Position numbers and translations under genes: made by a program
The notes under the pieces: generated by a model
Told to the model about the DNA's origin: nothing
The model's database searches: none
Seen by the model: the letters and a program-made list of their open reading frames with translations, nothing else
Source of the DNA: Apostichopus japonicus
Taxonomy: Eukaryota; Echinodermata; Holothuroidea; Aspidochirotida; Stichopodidae
DNA: 64,000 nt
Reading direction: 5' to 3'
Assembly: GCF_037975245.1 (NCBI RefSeq)
Contig: NC_092579.1
Coordinates: 9,169,001-9,233,000 of the forward strand
In this document: piece by piece, positions 1 to 13,689 of the stretch
How positions within the stretch are numbered: position 1 is the first letter of the stretch
How the letters are laid out: every line of letters begins with the position of its first letter

Positions 1-593
1 GTGGAAAAGAAAAGAATAAACATTACGTCAGCATTGTTAGTGAGTCAGTCATCATGTTTACCAGAGTGCCATATATTTGGTTACAAGATACAAAGTTTAA
101 AAATAATGCGATAAAGTAATGCCCTTGGCGTACTAGTTCATAGTAGATGTAAATCATGTAGCGTGCAACGTTTAGTGTCAGATAGGCTACACAGTGCCTT
201 GTCGGCTTGTATATCTTCACCATGGAAGTAGTAATTTGGCCAAACAAGATGAGAAAAACCTACGTTATCTTCCTATATATACTATATATATACATCTTCG
301 ACTTCAAGTTTATGTATATAGCATTTACTAACCAGATATAAAGTGATAAAAGTTGTAAAAAGGAAAATTTTGTACCATTAGCTTTTAATCTTTTGCAGCA
401 ATATACAATCCGCTTGGAACATTCTCAACAAAACATTACCTGCATATCAATAGGTTTGAATTCACCTACATATAAATCACGGCTTGTTCAATGCCCTATA
501 TTTCGAAATGGAATTTCATTAACATCAGTATAAGTCGTAATATGTAGGCCATACAAGGCGGTGAAGCAATAGCTATGCTAAACCACGTCTTAC

Positions 594-951
594 CAAGGAC
601 GATTGAGACGTAGAACCGTTAAACATAACACTATCCCATGTGTAGGCATATTCATTGTCGAGGTATATTATCTCCTCTTCTGGAAAGACTCCCTGAATCA
701 GTCCCTTGATATCGTCTTCAAAGTCCTCCAAATATGATATCCACACGCTTCCACCCAAAGATAAGTCCACGTCAGCCATATAAGGAGCAATAAGGGCTGT
801 ACCAATTCCAGAAAGAGGAAACTGTTCAGAAGTGAACACAAATTGTTCGTGATCTGTCCCAACTGATATCACACCGTCAGCATGAATCTGTTCCAGGTTT
901 AGAAAATATAATATTATCTGTATTTAACCATTCTCCTCGAATATATATAGG

Positions 952-982
<31 letters not shown>

Positions 983-1250
983 GCCTATATATAGGCCTAT
1001 ATATATAGAACATATATATAGAACATATATATAGAACATATATAGAACTAGTATTGCTCGATACAGGTGTCAAACGCCTACAGTGAAATTACGACCTTCC
1101 TTACCGGTTTCGAACCTCTGGACTTACACTAAGCGTCCATGGCCTAGTTGCTTAGGGTGTTCGCGTACAAAGCGGAAGGCCCGGGTTCGAATCCCGGTGG
1201 AGGCTGGAAGGTTTTTTACTGTTCAGGATTTTTCCTTCTCATAACGTTCT

Positions 1251-1305
<55 letters not shown>

Positions 1306-2653
1306 ATAGTTTATCGTACGGGTAAATACTCTTAACTATGTCAAAAAGGGTCAAGCAAGCGTAGTAATATTTCAAATAACATTTGTTATCCCAGATCTGT
1401 TCAGAAGTTCTTGTTTCTTTCAGATGAGTGAAACTCAAAAGACTGCAGGCATAAAACAACTTAAATTTCTTTAGTTTAGACTTCACGAATCCAGATAGCG
1501 GTTTACAAATTATATTGCCTATTCCTAGTCGTCTATCCTTTACCAACGATTCATTTGTATGTAGGATATTCACGTCAACAAGTGATGACGATAAACCCCA
1601 TTGTTCTACATTAATGTAGTGCTTAAGATTACTTCAATTTTGCACCGTAGCCTTCATGACTTACCGTATAGTTTTAAATTAATGTCACCACATCAGAAGG
1701 CTACACAGTAACATGCGAACCTCAGTGGTGTCACACAGGCTCGAGACAATATGATAATAATAGAAAATGCCAAATGTCTTGGCTAGGTGAGGGGGCAAAC
1801 AGACACATTTGACATCATTATATGGGATAGTGGGAGAAAAATAGTTAAGTGTCAAATGTGTTTCACGTGGACTTTTCCTGAATATGTTATAAATGAACTA
1901 TAGAGATATAACCTTGCGGGATTTACTTTCTTTGAAGAACATCAAAAAGCCAAGAAGTAAATATAGGGAACTGCAGATATATATATAATTACATCAACAA
2001 AGAAAGACGTTGTCTGGTATAAATGGTACATAAATCATCTTCAATATTCGATATTTTATCCATACACTGTTTTTTTTTTCTTTTCAAATTTGGCATGTTT
2101 GGATAAATTGTAGACGTTATGCTGTATATAGGTTGCTCTCGTGAAATGACATGCGTTGAATGCCTCTTAGCTATACTCACCGATATGTCATCATCATTCA
2201 CATTAGACAAATTCGGCCTGTAAAACAGGTTTGGATTGTAATAGTCCCTATAGCGTTCGGAGTCGTCACCCTCATAGCATCCGAGAATGCAGTAGCTTAT
2301 GCCCGAACTTGGTCCAAATGGATAAAGTGGGACTTGAAGAAATTTCAAACAAAATGGTTAACAATGGTACATCAGGAACAATATGGACATCATTTCTTTT
2401 TCAGGTATCTCCAAATGTACAGAGATTAGATAGATGCATGCATACATAGACAAACTTTAAAAATTTGCGTGAAATTAAGTTTACTGTTCGGATTGTATTT
2501 CATCACAAATGCCAGTATATTGTTTCACTTTGCTTGTGGTTTCATGGTAGACAGGTAAAGTACAACTCAGAGAAGAGTTGTCTGATGATCGCTTAACGCG
2601 TGAAACTCTGAGTAACAACTACTATTGTTCCACTAGTCTCAACATATACATAT

Positions 2654-2742
<89 letters not shown>

Positions 2743-2903
2743 TATATATATATTTATATATATATATATATATGTGTATGTGTGCGTGTGTGTGTGCGGG
2801 TGTGCGTGTATGTACAGTGTACATGTATATTAATTGTTACCAGTTCACACAAAATGTTATGTTAATTCGGAATAAAGAACTATACTACCATGAAATCGGC
2901 ATG

Positions 2904-2999
<96 letters not shown>

Positions 3000-3206
3000 G
3001 TATGTGTGCGTGTGTGTGCGGGTGTGCGTGTATGTACAGTATACATGTATATTGTTACCAGTTCACACAAAATGTTATGTTAATTCGGAATAAAGAACTA
3101 TACTACCATGAAATCGGCAACAAGAGTTAGTGAGAAAAAACTTACATTGACCAACTGCAAAGTGGGATCCAAGAGCGATTAATATGATGAAAGCAGTCAC
3201 CATCAT
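594..3206 (-). CDS. Secreted NIDO-domain protein, 5' part (3 exons; rest lies left of the window)
   Basis: Exon 1 (3206-3146) starts at an ATG pair and encodes about 20 residues ([20 protein letters not shown]) that read as a signal peptide, then splices at GTAAGT in phase 1. Exon 2 (2332-2181) follows a TTCTTCAAG acceptor; the split codon joins to give [11 protein letters not shown], which resembles the typical opening of a NIDO (nidogen-type) domain, and it ends at GTGAGT in phase 0. Exon 3 (887-594) continues with [18 protein letters not shown] and [15 protein letters not shown], all NIDO-like, and ends at GTAAGA. All junction phases agree, giving 169 residues so far. NIDO domains occur in extracellular matrix and adhesion proteins such as nidogen, SNED1, mucin-4 and tectorin, so a secreted or surface role is likely. 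Introns 1 and 2 are packed with (TA)n and SINE DNA. Which family member it is cannot be told, because the downstream domains are missing. Confidence 0.8.
956..1047. repeat. (TA)n-rich array
   Basis: Alternating TA tract broken by TAGGCCTA and TATAGAACA motifs that repeat three times at its right end. It lies in intron 2 of the NIDO gene and abuts the tRNA-like SINE. Confidence 0.85.
1048..1252 (+). mobile_element. tRNA-derived SINE-like repeat, copy 1
   Basis: A ~205-bp block recurs at 9440-9635. Its middle (1133-1204) folds like a tRNA. A 7-nt acceptor strand GCGTCCA faces TGGAGGC with 6 of 7 pairs. There is a D-arm/A-box-like TGGCCTAGTTG, an anticodon stem TTCGC/GCGGA around a 7-nt loop with U at position 33 (nominal anticodon ACA), and a perfect T-arm CCGGGTTCGAATCCCGG. 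The repeat extends ~85 bp upstream and ~48 bp downstream of the tRNA-like part, so it is an interspersed repeat and probably not a working tRNA gene. It is flanked on both sides by (TA)n tracts. Confidence 0.65.
1254..1303. repeat. (TA)n microsatellite
   Basis: A pure alternating TA run of about 50 bp directly 3' of the SINE-like copy. The reading frames through it are low-complexity artefacts. Confidence 0.95.
2648..3119. repeat. Tandemly duplicated block: (TA)n + (GT)n + ~110 bp unique sequence
   Basis: Two successive units each consist of a long TA array (2648-2774 and 2908-2999), a TGTGCGTGTGTG-type run, and the same ~110-bp sequence containing TACCAGTTCACAC, TTAATTCGGAATAAAG and ATGAAATCGGCA. 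The period is ~225 bp. The copies differ by a few substitutions and small indels. The block lies in intron 1 of the NIDO gene, next to the signal-peptide exon. Confidence 0.9.
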
Positions 3207-6200
3207 CACAGTGTCACGCGCCTTGTATTCAGATACGAACTCGACCTAATTAAATTGACAAAACATTATAAATATAACTTTACTCATATTATAGAAGCAG
3301 TACTGTTATCATACGGCCTTAAGCGCATCATTAGTTTGCTCATTACCTCCGTAGGAAAGTATCAAATGATTGTTTATTATTTAAATTATATTTGTCTCCG
3401 AGGAGTTGCTGAGTCATTATCTAGATAGTCTTCTGAATATTCCTTATACAGTCTTAACGTCAAACACGCCTCATACAAATATAAAGAGAGCATGGTAAGA
3501 GAGCAATTGGACAGCTTGAACGTGACCCAATGCTCCATTTATAGGAAGACGCTTTCAAGAAAACCCATCTAAGATAGAGCCTGGATACGAAAACAAAACA
3601 GGATGAACCACTGTCAACTCCAGTCTCCTTACGTATACACTGTAAACTATATTGCTACGTCTGGTGAGCATCACGTGTCCCTTTGAAAGGGAATATAAAC
3701 TACACATGGACTGGTGGACGACTATACATGAATACTACATTTAAATGAATTGTCCTGATTCAATGACCATTCGTGGTATCAGTGCCACTTCGTCTCCTTC
3801 GCATAATACGCATTTGTTTAGTCGCTTCCATTATGAACAAGAACTGAGGAAAAGTTAATAGCGACATCTTTTCAATCGCACACAACATCCCAATATTGAC
3901 GTGCTTGATAAGAATGTAAAACCGACAATTGTTACAGGGTAAGTAAATGTTAACCGTAACCAATTTCGCGCTGGTGGAGAAATAGTTAACAGGTCGAAAA
4001 TATGCTCAAAGTCAGTCGAACCGTGTTTAGAAGTCTTTAACATGCGCAGCTAGCATGTTATTATATTTCTGAAATCACCAACAAACCATGCGGTTCCAAT
4101 TTGAAATTCCAAGTTCATGAATGGCGTATATAGACGAACTTCAGGGGAAATTACAGCGGCGGGGCTTTAACCCATTTCCCAACTTATACATAATATACTG
4201 AAGGCTAAACGAGGACTTAAAAAACGGTACCCGGAGACGTATAATTGTCCCAGGGTCCTGACCTACCTCTCGATGTCAGGGAATACAACATCAACAGGGA
4301 GGGGGGACTTCTGTAAGTTAATGATGTATAGGTTATTAATGTATCCCCTTGCCCTCGATCAAGTCCGATATATTTTGAATTTCAGATTGAAAAAGCACTG
4401 AAAGTAGATGTCTTAAGACGACCGCCGCATGTTACCCAGCTGGACACGACCCGAATCAACTCGATTGTGGTTACTTTTAATAGGACGGTCGATTTGCGTT
4501 GGTTCCCGCTCAGCCGGGCAGTGTGCAACTGGCTTTAAATAACGCACGGCACACTTATTGACCTTTTCCTTAGCCTAAATATACCTCTGAATTCACCATT
4601 TTACGTCTATTTTATTTTCTGAACAAGGACCCCCCCCCCCCCTTTCCCCTTTTCCTACCTCCTATGAACAATCTCAACGCTTTTAACTCCTCAAGCTGTA
4701 ATTCGACGCTTACGTGACGACCGGATCGACTAACAGCGCGGATTTTACAAAGTTACATATACTCATAATAAATAGAAATTGTTTATGACTTTTCTATGCT
4801 ATCTCACAGTGAACAAAGTTACTGGAATAACTGTTTAACTGCTGCGACTTTGACTCTAATGCTATTTGGGGGTTGCTCTTTTTTTTTTGGAGGGGCGGAG
4901 AGAAAAAGTTTCTATCTGGCAGTTTTCAGCTTGGATGTGAAATCGTTTCCTGAATAGCCAAAGTATTGTGCAAAGTACACAATTCAGTTAGTCTTGAGCA
5001 ACTAGAAAGCTACCTGTGTCATTACTCTGTTACTAATTATGTCGTAGCTTAGACGAAGAATTCGTATAGGACTGATTACGACTTGGATTTTGTACAACAA
5101 AGCTAGTGTCACGGTAATATCTTCGCGGCTGAAATGCTCTTCCAGGAAACTAGATATAACGATATCTAATTTGGCTGTATTCTTTGTCTGTGTCAGTTAA
5201 AAATATACTTCATTAATTTCATTAATCATTATTTTGAAGAATATAATTTTGCATGAGTATTAAAGAAAAATGAAATAAAGCTATTCAAACATCAATTATC
5301 AAGCAATTGTTTTAGGGGTAAAGAGTGTATATGCTTACTATGTTACGATTTCAAGAACGCTTATGCCATATCGATGGATACCATTCTAGGCTAAAATGTC
5401 ATCCATATTGACCTCAAATTTAACGATACTAAAAATTGTTATTAGTTCTTTCTTGTCATAGAGGCTCTGGCCCGCCAATATAATTTCTAGCCATAGAGTA
5501 TAGTGTAAAATAAATAACTCATGGTGGATAACTGCTTGTCATTTATATACATGGTTGGGTATGCGTGTGTGTGTGGTCTTGGTCATGGTATGTATGTTAG
5601 TGTAAGGGATCCAGCCATTTTGATGGATCATCCGCAGATGAATACATGGTAATTTCTCGATATTTAAAGGTAGAGTTCTAAAGAAATAGAGTATGGAACG
5701 ATAACACTATAAGGTCTGCAACAAATCAATATTTCAATTATGTGTATTCAGTCCTCGTTTAATTAACTTTCTCTGTTGTCTGACAAGCTCCTGTGACATG
5801 TGAAATACTTTCAAATGTAATGGCATTCATATTTTTTCTTGTTTCCATACCCATGTTTACATATTAAAGCAGTTCAAGATAAGCTTCCAGTATAAACTTC
5901 ATTAAGCGTTATCTACAGCCAACATCAAACTGTAATCTCTCTCGCTCAGGGTAACTACTGGCGCGAAGGGGGAACACAAGTGAGGACGAAGTAGGTTTCA
6001 GTATAGGACTCGGCTGACGTCTATATATAATACAGTTGAGACCTTGCCTTGTAAATGTCGAGATCAAAATAAACATTTCGATATGAGCGATAAAGAAAAA
6101 TATAATAAAAAAGACGTGCTTAGTCGACACTTTGACTTAGCAATCCATTTTTTCAATGCCCTACTTCTGGTCCACCGTAATTTCGTAACGATAAAGCAAT

Positions 6201-6530
6201 AATAGGTTGAGTGTTCACTTTTGTGCTGTGAATTGTGTTCTACGGGAAAAGATGTAAAAAATAAACGAATGAAGGAAATAATGAAATGCTTAAAACGTTC
6301 CCCCAATAATACCAACAGGGAAAAAAAAACCTTTTTAGTACCTTTGATCAAGTGAATATGGTTTGACCTTCATTCTAACTTATCTTTTTTTCAAAACGTT
6401 TCGCATGGCATCATCAAAAAACGGTGTTTTCTTTACTGGTATAAGCTCAGGTAAGATCGGATAGCTTTTGAGATGTTAGTTACCATTGATCTTGTATTCT
6501 AGATCATAAAGAATTATACTCACTAGAAAG
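3207..6530. other. No gene recognised (upstream flank of the NIDO gene)
   Basis: AT-rich sequence containing the presumed 5' flank of the NIDO gene. Short reading frames (the longest is under 100 codons) show no family resemblance and no consistent splice structure. A C12 run lies near 4630. Nothing else was recognised. Confidence 0.5.
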
Positions 6531-8275
6531 TTAAATACGTCACACCATTCTAGTTCATCCAAGCACGCTTTTATCCAGCGTTTGTGTGACGCAAATAGAA
6601 GCTGCAAATGGCATTGTTTAAAACAGGGTGAGCCAAAGCGCTGATTTTGAACAAAATATGTTGACCACTACAACGTATTTCATTGTCTACAATATATTCA
6701 CTCCTCCCTCGTTAGCTGTTCAGTATTATCTCAGACGAAAAACAGAGTAACTATCATATCCTGTTGGTTTTGTTAGGGAGTTGCCCAAACTTTGTCATAA
6801 ACTAATTTAACTCCTTGATTGCAACAGAGTTTGACTCTTAAAAGTTCATACATAGGTCAATTGTAAAAGTAGCCTATATTCTAGAACAAGCCCTTAACTT
6901 GCATGACGCTTAGTTTACTCTGGGTGGGACCTCGGTTGAGGAGGAGGGACCGGGAGGGGATCGGTAAAGCCATCTAGGGATATAATAATGTTCCTCAAAA
7001 GTTAAAGATCTTTGTGGTTAATTTCGAGTTGGTTAGAATCATGTTTGATCTCTAGAGTGAGGCAAATATGTAGATACCTATTAATTTGCTTATAGGAAGG
7101 GGTTGTCACGTACCGAAACGGATGCTGTTTTAACACTTTTTTTCACAATATTGTCACAGGATTAAATAACAAAGACACTACTATATCTAAGGTCTTATTT
7201 CTTGATTTTTCCAGTGCTTTGAACACGGTTCGTACGTTAGTTAAATACGTCACACATTCCATTTCATCCAAGCAGGCTTTATCCAGCGTTTGTGTGACGT
7301 AAATAGAAGCTGCAAATGGCATTGTTTAAATGGCAGACGACTGAAAAGTGCTTCATTGTCTACAATATATTCACTCCTCCCTTGTTAGCTGTTCAGTATT
7401 ATCTCAGACGAAGAACAGAGTACCAATCATATATCCTGTTAGTTTTGTTAGATTAAGGCATTGATTCGGTAGGGAGTTGCCCAGACTTTGTCATAAACAT
7501 AATTAAATGCAACAGAGTTTGATTCTGGTTAATTTCGAGTTGGTTAGAATCATGTTTGATCTCTAGAGTGAGGCAAATATGTAGATACCTATTAATTTGC
7601 TTAGGCTATAGGAAGGGGTTGTCATGTACCGATGCTGTTTTAACACTTATTCACAATATTGTCACAGGATTAAAGAGCGAAGATACTACTATATCTAAGG
7701 TCTTATTTCTTGATTTTTCCAGTGCTTTGAACACGGTTCTTACGTTAGTTAAATACGTCACACATTCCATTTCATCCAAGCAGGCTTTATCCAGCGTTTG
7801 TGTGACGTAAATAGAAGCTGCAAATGGCATTGTTTATACAGGGTGAGCCAAGTCTTTGATTCTGAACAAAATATGTTGACGACTGAAAAGTGCTTTATTG
7901 TCTACAATATATTCACTCCTCCCTTGTTAGCTGTTCAGTATTATCTCAGACGAAGAACAGAGTAACAATCATATATCCTGTTAGTTTTGTTAGATTAGGG
8001 CATTGATTCGGTAGGGAGTTGCACAAACTTTGTCTTAAACATAATTAAATGCATCAGAGTTTGACTCTGGTTAATTTCGAGTTGGTTAGAATCATGTTTG
8101 AACTCTAGAGTGAGGCAAATATGTAGATACCTATCAATTTGCTTATAGGAAGGGGTTGTCATGTACCGATGCTGTTTTAACACTTATTCACAATATTGTC
8201 ACAGGATTAGAGAGCGAAGATACTACTCTATATCTAAGGTCTTATTTCTTGAATTTTACAGTGCTTTTAACAAGG
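6531..8275 (+). repeat. Three tandem copies of a ~0.5-0.7 kb segment carrying part of a LINE RT domain
   Basis: Copies begin near 6531, 7240 and 7740 with GTTAAATACGTCACAC and run through CAGCGTTTGTGTGACG, then ATTCACTCCTCCCT, then GGAAGGGGTTGTC. They end in the reverse-transcriptase piece translating as DAVLTLIHNIVTGL...VLFLDFSSA, followed by ACACGGTTC. Copy 1 is longer (~708 bp) and more diverged; copies 2 and 3 (~500 and ~535 bp) are closer to each other. The third copy continues into the downstream LINE sequence. The array looks like repeated unequal duplication inside a dead element. Confidence 0.85.
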
Positions 8276-9423
8276 TTCTTCCAAATCGTTAAATCCAGGA
8301 CACGCAAGGGTTCGTTGAAGGGCCATGGTTGTTACATTTGATATCAATTTCTATATATGGCTGGTCTAGACAAATAAAATATTCCAAAGGTCTGACGGCA
8401 AAATCGAAAAACAAAATGTTGGTGTCCCTCAAGGCGGTCCTCTGTCTTCTCTACTGTTCACAATATATACTGACGAAATACGATCTACTTCTAAATGTAC
8501 TGTGGTGAAATATGCTGATGACACTGCTATAGTGTGCAATGTATCAAAGCGAACGCATCAGGCTGACCAAGCAAGTTATCAAACTGCTGTATCAAATATT
8601 GTAGATCTGTGTGATGGGAAGAATCCAAGACTCAATCCAAAGAAATCTAAGGAAATGGTTTTTGAGAATATAAATATTAAACATGAAGGTCTCAATTAAA
8701 GATGCGGAAGTAGAACGCACTCATCATATAGTAGATATAGGTGTTTGTATTGATCATAAACTGGGTTTCACTGGTCATATACGCAGAATACTGAAACGGG
8801 TGTACTTCATAGTCTCAACTTTATCTTATATAGTTCCATATTTTCATGTTGATGTAAGGAAAACGGTTTTTACTGCCAATATCTTACCACCCCTAATACA
8901 TGCTGTTTCTGCTTGGTATCACTTTTTACTAATAAAAGATAATAAAAGAATTATTAAAATTTTAAAGTATTGTTCTAGACTTTTTAATATAGATTTTAAC
9001 TTTCGTATGAGTACTGTAAACAATGCTGCTAAAAATGAGTTTATTGGAAGTGTAAATTGCATAGAGAGAAACGACAGACATTCTTTGGATACCGAAGTTG
9101 CTTAACTCTCTACTTCGAGAAACTACTAGGTATAATTTGAGAAACAAAGCAATAACACCAACATTCAGAATTAATGTGTATAGAAATAGTTTTATTTATC
9201 TTGCTGCTATTTATTTACAAAAATGGTAATCTGGATAATTTATTGTAGACAGCTGCACTTGTATGTTTTGTATATAGATATATATTTTGTTTTTTGTTTT
9301 TTTCTTTGTACAATAACATTTTAAAGCAATATTTTTTTATTACGTACTCACTTTTGATGTCCTGTCTATAAAAATTATATTTATACTGGAAATAAATCAA
9401 TAAAAAATGAAATGAAATGAAAA
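7595..9423 (+). mobile_element. Degenerate non-LTR retrotransposon (LINE) reverse transcriptase and 3' end
   Basis: RT pieces in order: DAVLTLIHNIVTGL and VLFLDFSSA (7620-7735, repeated in 8150-8275), VGVPQGGPLSSLLFTIYTDE (around 8420-8480), the catalytic motif KYADDTAIV (8505-8530), and LNPKKSKEMVF (around 8635-8660). A C-terminal block to 9105 resembles the HxxxIxxRxxR / PxLxYxxxxW region of CR1/L2-type LINEs. Frames change between blocks, so no intact ORF remains. The 3' end is a short (AAATG)n tail at 9403-9423. The clade is not certain; a CR1/L2-group element is the best guess. Confidence 0.8.
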
Positions 9424-9439
9424 TGTCACTAAAACAGAC

Positions 9440-9635
9440 CTAGTGTTGTTCGATACAGGTAGCAAACACCTACAATGGAATTACGACCTTCCTTACCGAT
9501 TTCGAACCTCTGGACATACAATCAGCTTCCATAGCCTATAGTGGTTACGGTGTCCGCATATAAAGCGGGAATCCCGGGGGAGGCTGGAAGTTTATTAACT
9601 GTTCTGGATTTTCCGACTCACTACGATTTCAATTA
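9440..9635 (+). mobile_element. tRNA-derived SINE-like repeat, copy 2 (deleted T-arm)
   Basis: Same family as the block at 1048-1252: shared TCGATACAGG, TTACGACCTTCCTTACCG, TTTCGAACCTCTGGAC and GGAGGCTGGAAG, plus ACTGTTCTGGATTTTCC at the end. The tRNA-like part has lost the 5' half of the T-arm, so it cannot fold as a tRNA. It begins about 17 bp after the LINE tail and is followed, after ~60 bp, by a long (TA)n array. Confidence 0.65.
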
Positions 9636-9689
9636 TTTATATTCATTTGCCTTTTTTGTTTACCTCCATTTCATTAACAAAAGGTATGT

Positions 9690-9898
<209 letters not shown>

Positions 9899-10315
9899 GT
9901 GAAGACAATGCTGACACTGAAACTAAAGCACAACGATGATAGGGATTTCAATGTTACAAGCAGCATTGCCAAAACAAATTGAAAGAACCCTTACAGAACT
10001 GAGACTTTAATGTTTTGAATGATTAATTGTTCATATTTTATTTCTATGATTTTTTCATATTTAAAAGTTGGAATACCTCTGTGGTTATTCGGACCCCCTT
10101 AATAACGATTTACCCCCTTGGCGATTGGGACTTCATGTGATGATGACGTTGTAGTGTAATGGTTCAAAAATATGCAACCCTTCACGGAGCTATAGGCCAT
10201 TTTTTCTCAATATTTATTAACGTGATCAGAACCAATATATTTGTCTACTGCACTCACTGATGAATTTGGACTTTGAAAGTGAATGATTCCCTTTTATATA
10301 TTTGACCTATGTCAA

Positions 10316-10450
10316 ATCGGTAGCGTGTGCTATTAGGCTTACAGTAAGAACTGAGGATATGTGTAATCTCAACAAATCCAGTTTCATGCATTTTGGGGAT
10401 TACACATTCTCTCAGTATTTACTGTAATCGTAATAGCACATGCTACCGAT
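10316..10450. repeat. Long imperfect inverted repeat (hairpin), ~55-bp arms
   Basis: Left arm 10316-10370 (TCGGTAGCGTGTGCTATTAG... ending GTGTAATCTC) is the near-complement of the right arm 10395-10450 (GGGGATTACACATTC... ending GCACATGCTACCGA). The spacer is about 24 bp. Mismatches are scattered and pairing covers most of each arm. It may be a fold-back element or an RNA hairpin source; no coding signal is seen. Confidence 0.85.
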
Positions 10451-10555
10451 GTATCCGAATTATCAGCACGATCCAGTTATTATTTTGGTACAAAACTTTA
10501 AAATTTACAGTAAAGTTACTGCAATCTCTGTGTGAATCGGTTGAAAATGCATTAA

Positions 10556-11530
10556 TTGTGGCACACCCACGGCTTGTGGAAAATTAGTGCCTGTGGCAAA
10601 TCAATTCAGTGCTTTTGGGGCAAACTGAAATGCTTATGGCAAACGCACTGCTTGTGGCAAACACACAGCTTGTGGCAAACGCACGGCTTGTGGCAAACAC
10701 ACTGCTTGTGGCAAACACACGGATTGTGGCAAACACACGGATTGTTGCAAACAAACGGGTTGTGGCAAACACATGGCTTGTGAGAAACACACGGATTGTG
10801 GCAAACAAACGGGTTGTGGCAAACACATGGCTTGTGGCAAACACATTGCTTGTGGCAAACACACGGCTTATGGCAAACGTATGCTTGTGGCAAACACACG
10901 GCTTGTGGCAAACTCACGGCTTGTGGCAAAACACTGCTTGTGGCAAACACACGGATTGTGGCAAACACATGGATTGTGGCAATCACACGGCTTGTGACAA
11001 ACACACTGCTTGAGGCAAAGACATTGCTTGTGGCAAACACACGGATAGTGGCAAACACACGGATTGTGGCAAACAAACGGGTTGTGGCAAACACATGGCT
11101 TGCGGAAAACACACGGCTTGTGGCAAACACACGGCTTGTGACAAACACACGGCTTGTGGCAAACACACGGTTTGTGGCAAACCCATTAATTGTGGCAAAC
11201 TCACGGCTTGTGGCAAACACGTTGCTTGTGGCAAACACACGGCTTGTGGCAAGGTCACGGCTTGTGGCAAACACACTGCTTGTGGCAAACACACGGATTG
11301 TGGCAAACACAAGGATTGTGACAAAAAACGGGTTGTGTCAAACACATGGCTTGTGGCAAACTCACGGCTTGTGGCAAACACATTCCTGTGGCAAACACAC
11401 GGCTTGTGGCAAACACACTGCTTGTGGCAAACACACGGATTGTGGCAAACACACGGCTTGTAACAAACACACGGCTTGTGGCAAACACACGGTTTGTGGC
11501 AAACTAATTGATTGCGGAAAAAAACAATGC
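10556..11530. repeat. ~1 kb minisatellite, 18-bp unit GCTTGTGGCAAACACACG
   Basis: About 50 tandem copies of an 18-bp unit, with variants at the first bases (GCTTG, GATTG, GGTTG) and CACACGG / CACTG / CATGG. Because the unit is a multiple of three and has no stop in any frame, long frames run in all six readings. Examples are CGKHTA, LVANTR and LWQTHG on plus, and RVFATS, PCVCHK and AVCLPQ on minus; the longest are 245 codons plus and 234 codons minus. Larger blocks (ACTGCTTG, two ACGGATTG units, an AAACGGGTTG unit, an ACATGGCTTG unit) recur near 10700, 11025 and 11275, showing higher-order duplication. It is most likely non-coding. Confidence 0.95.
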
Positions 11531-11559
11531 TAGTGATAAACGTGCAACACTGTGGCAAA

Positions 11560-13668
<2,109 letters not shown>

Positions 13669-13689
13669 TCTTTCATCACCATGTCCCTT

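Noticed and set aside
1133-1204. Functional tRNA gene
   Set aside because: The fold is good, but the surrounding ~200 bp recurs at 9440-9635 as a repeat, and the acceptor stem has a mismatch; a SINE is more likely.
10606-11533. Hexapeptide-repeat proteins of 234-245 codons
   Set aside because: Every frame of the 18-bp minisatellite is open, so openness carries no coding information, and there is no promoter, splice or family signal.
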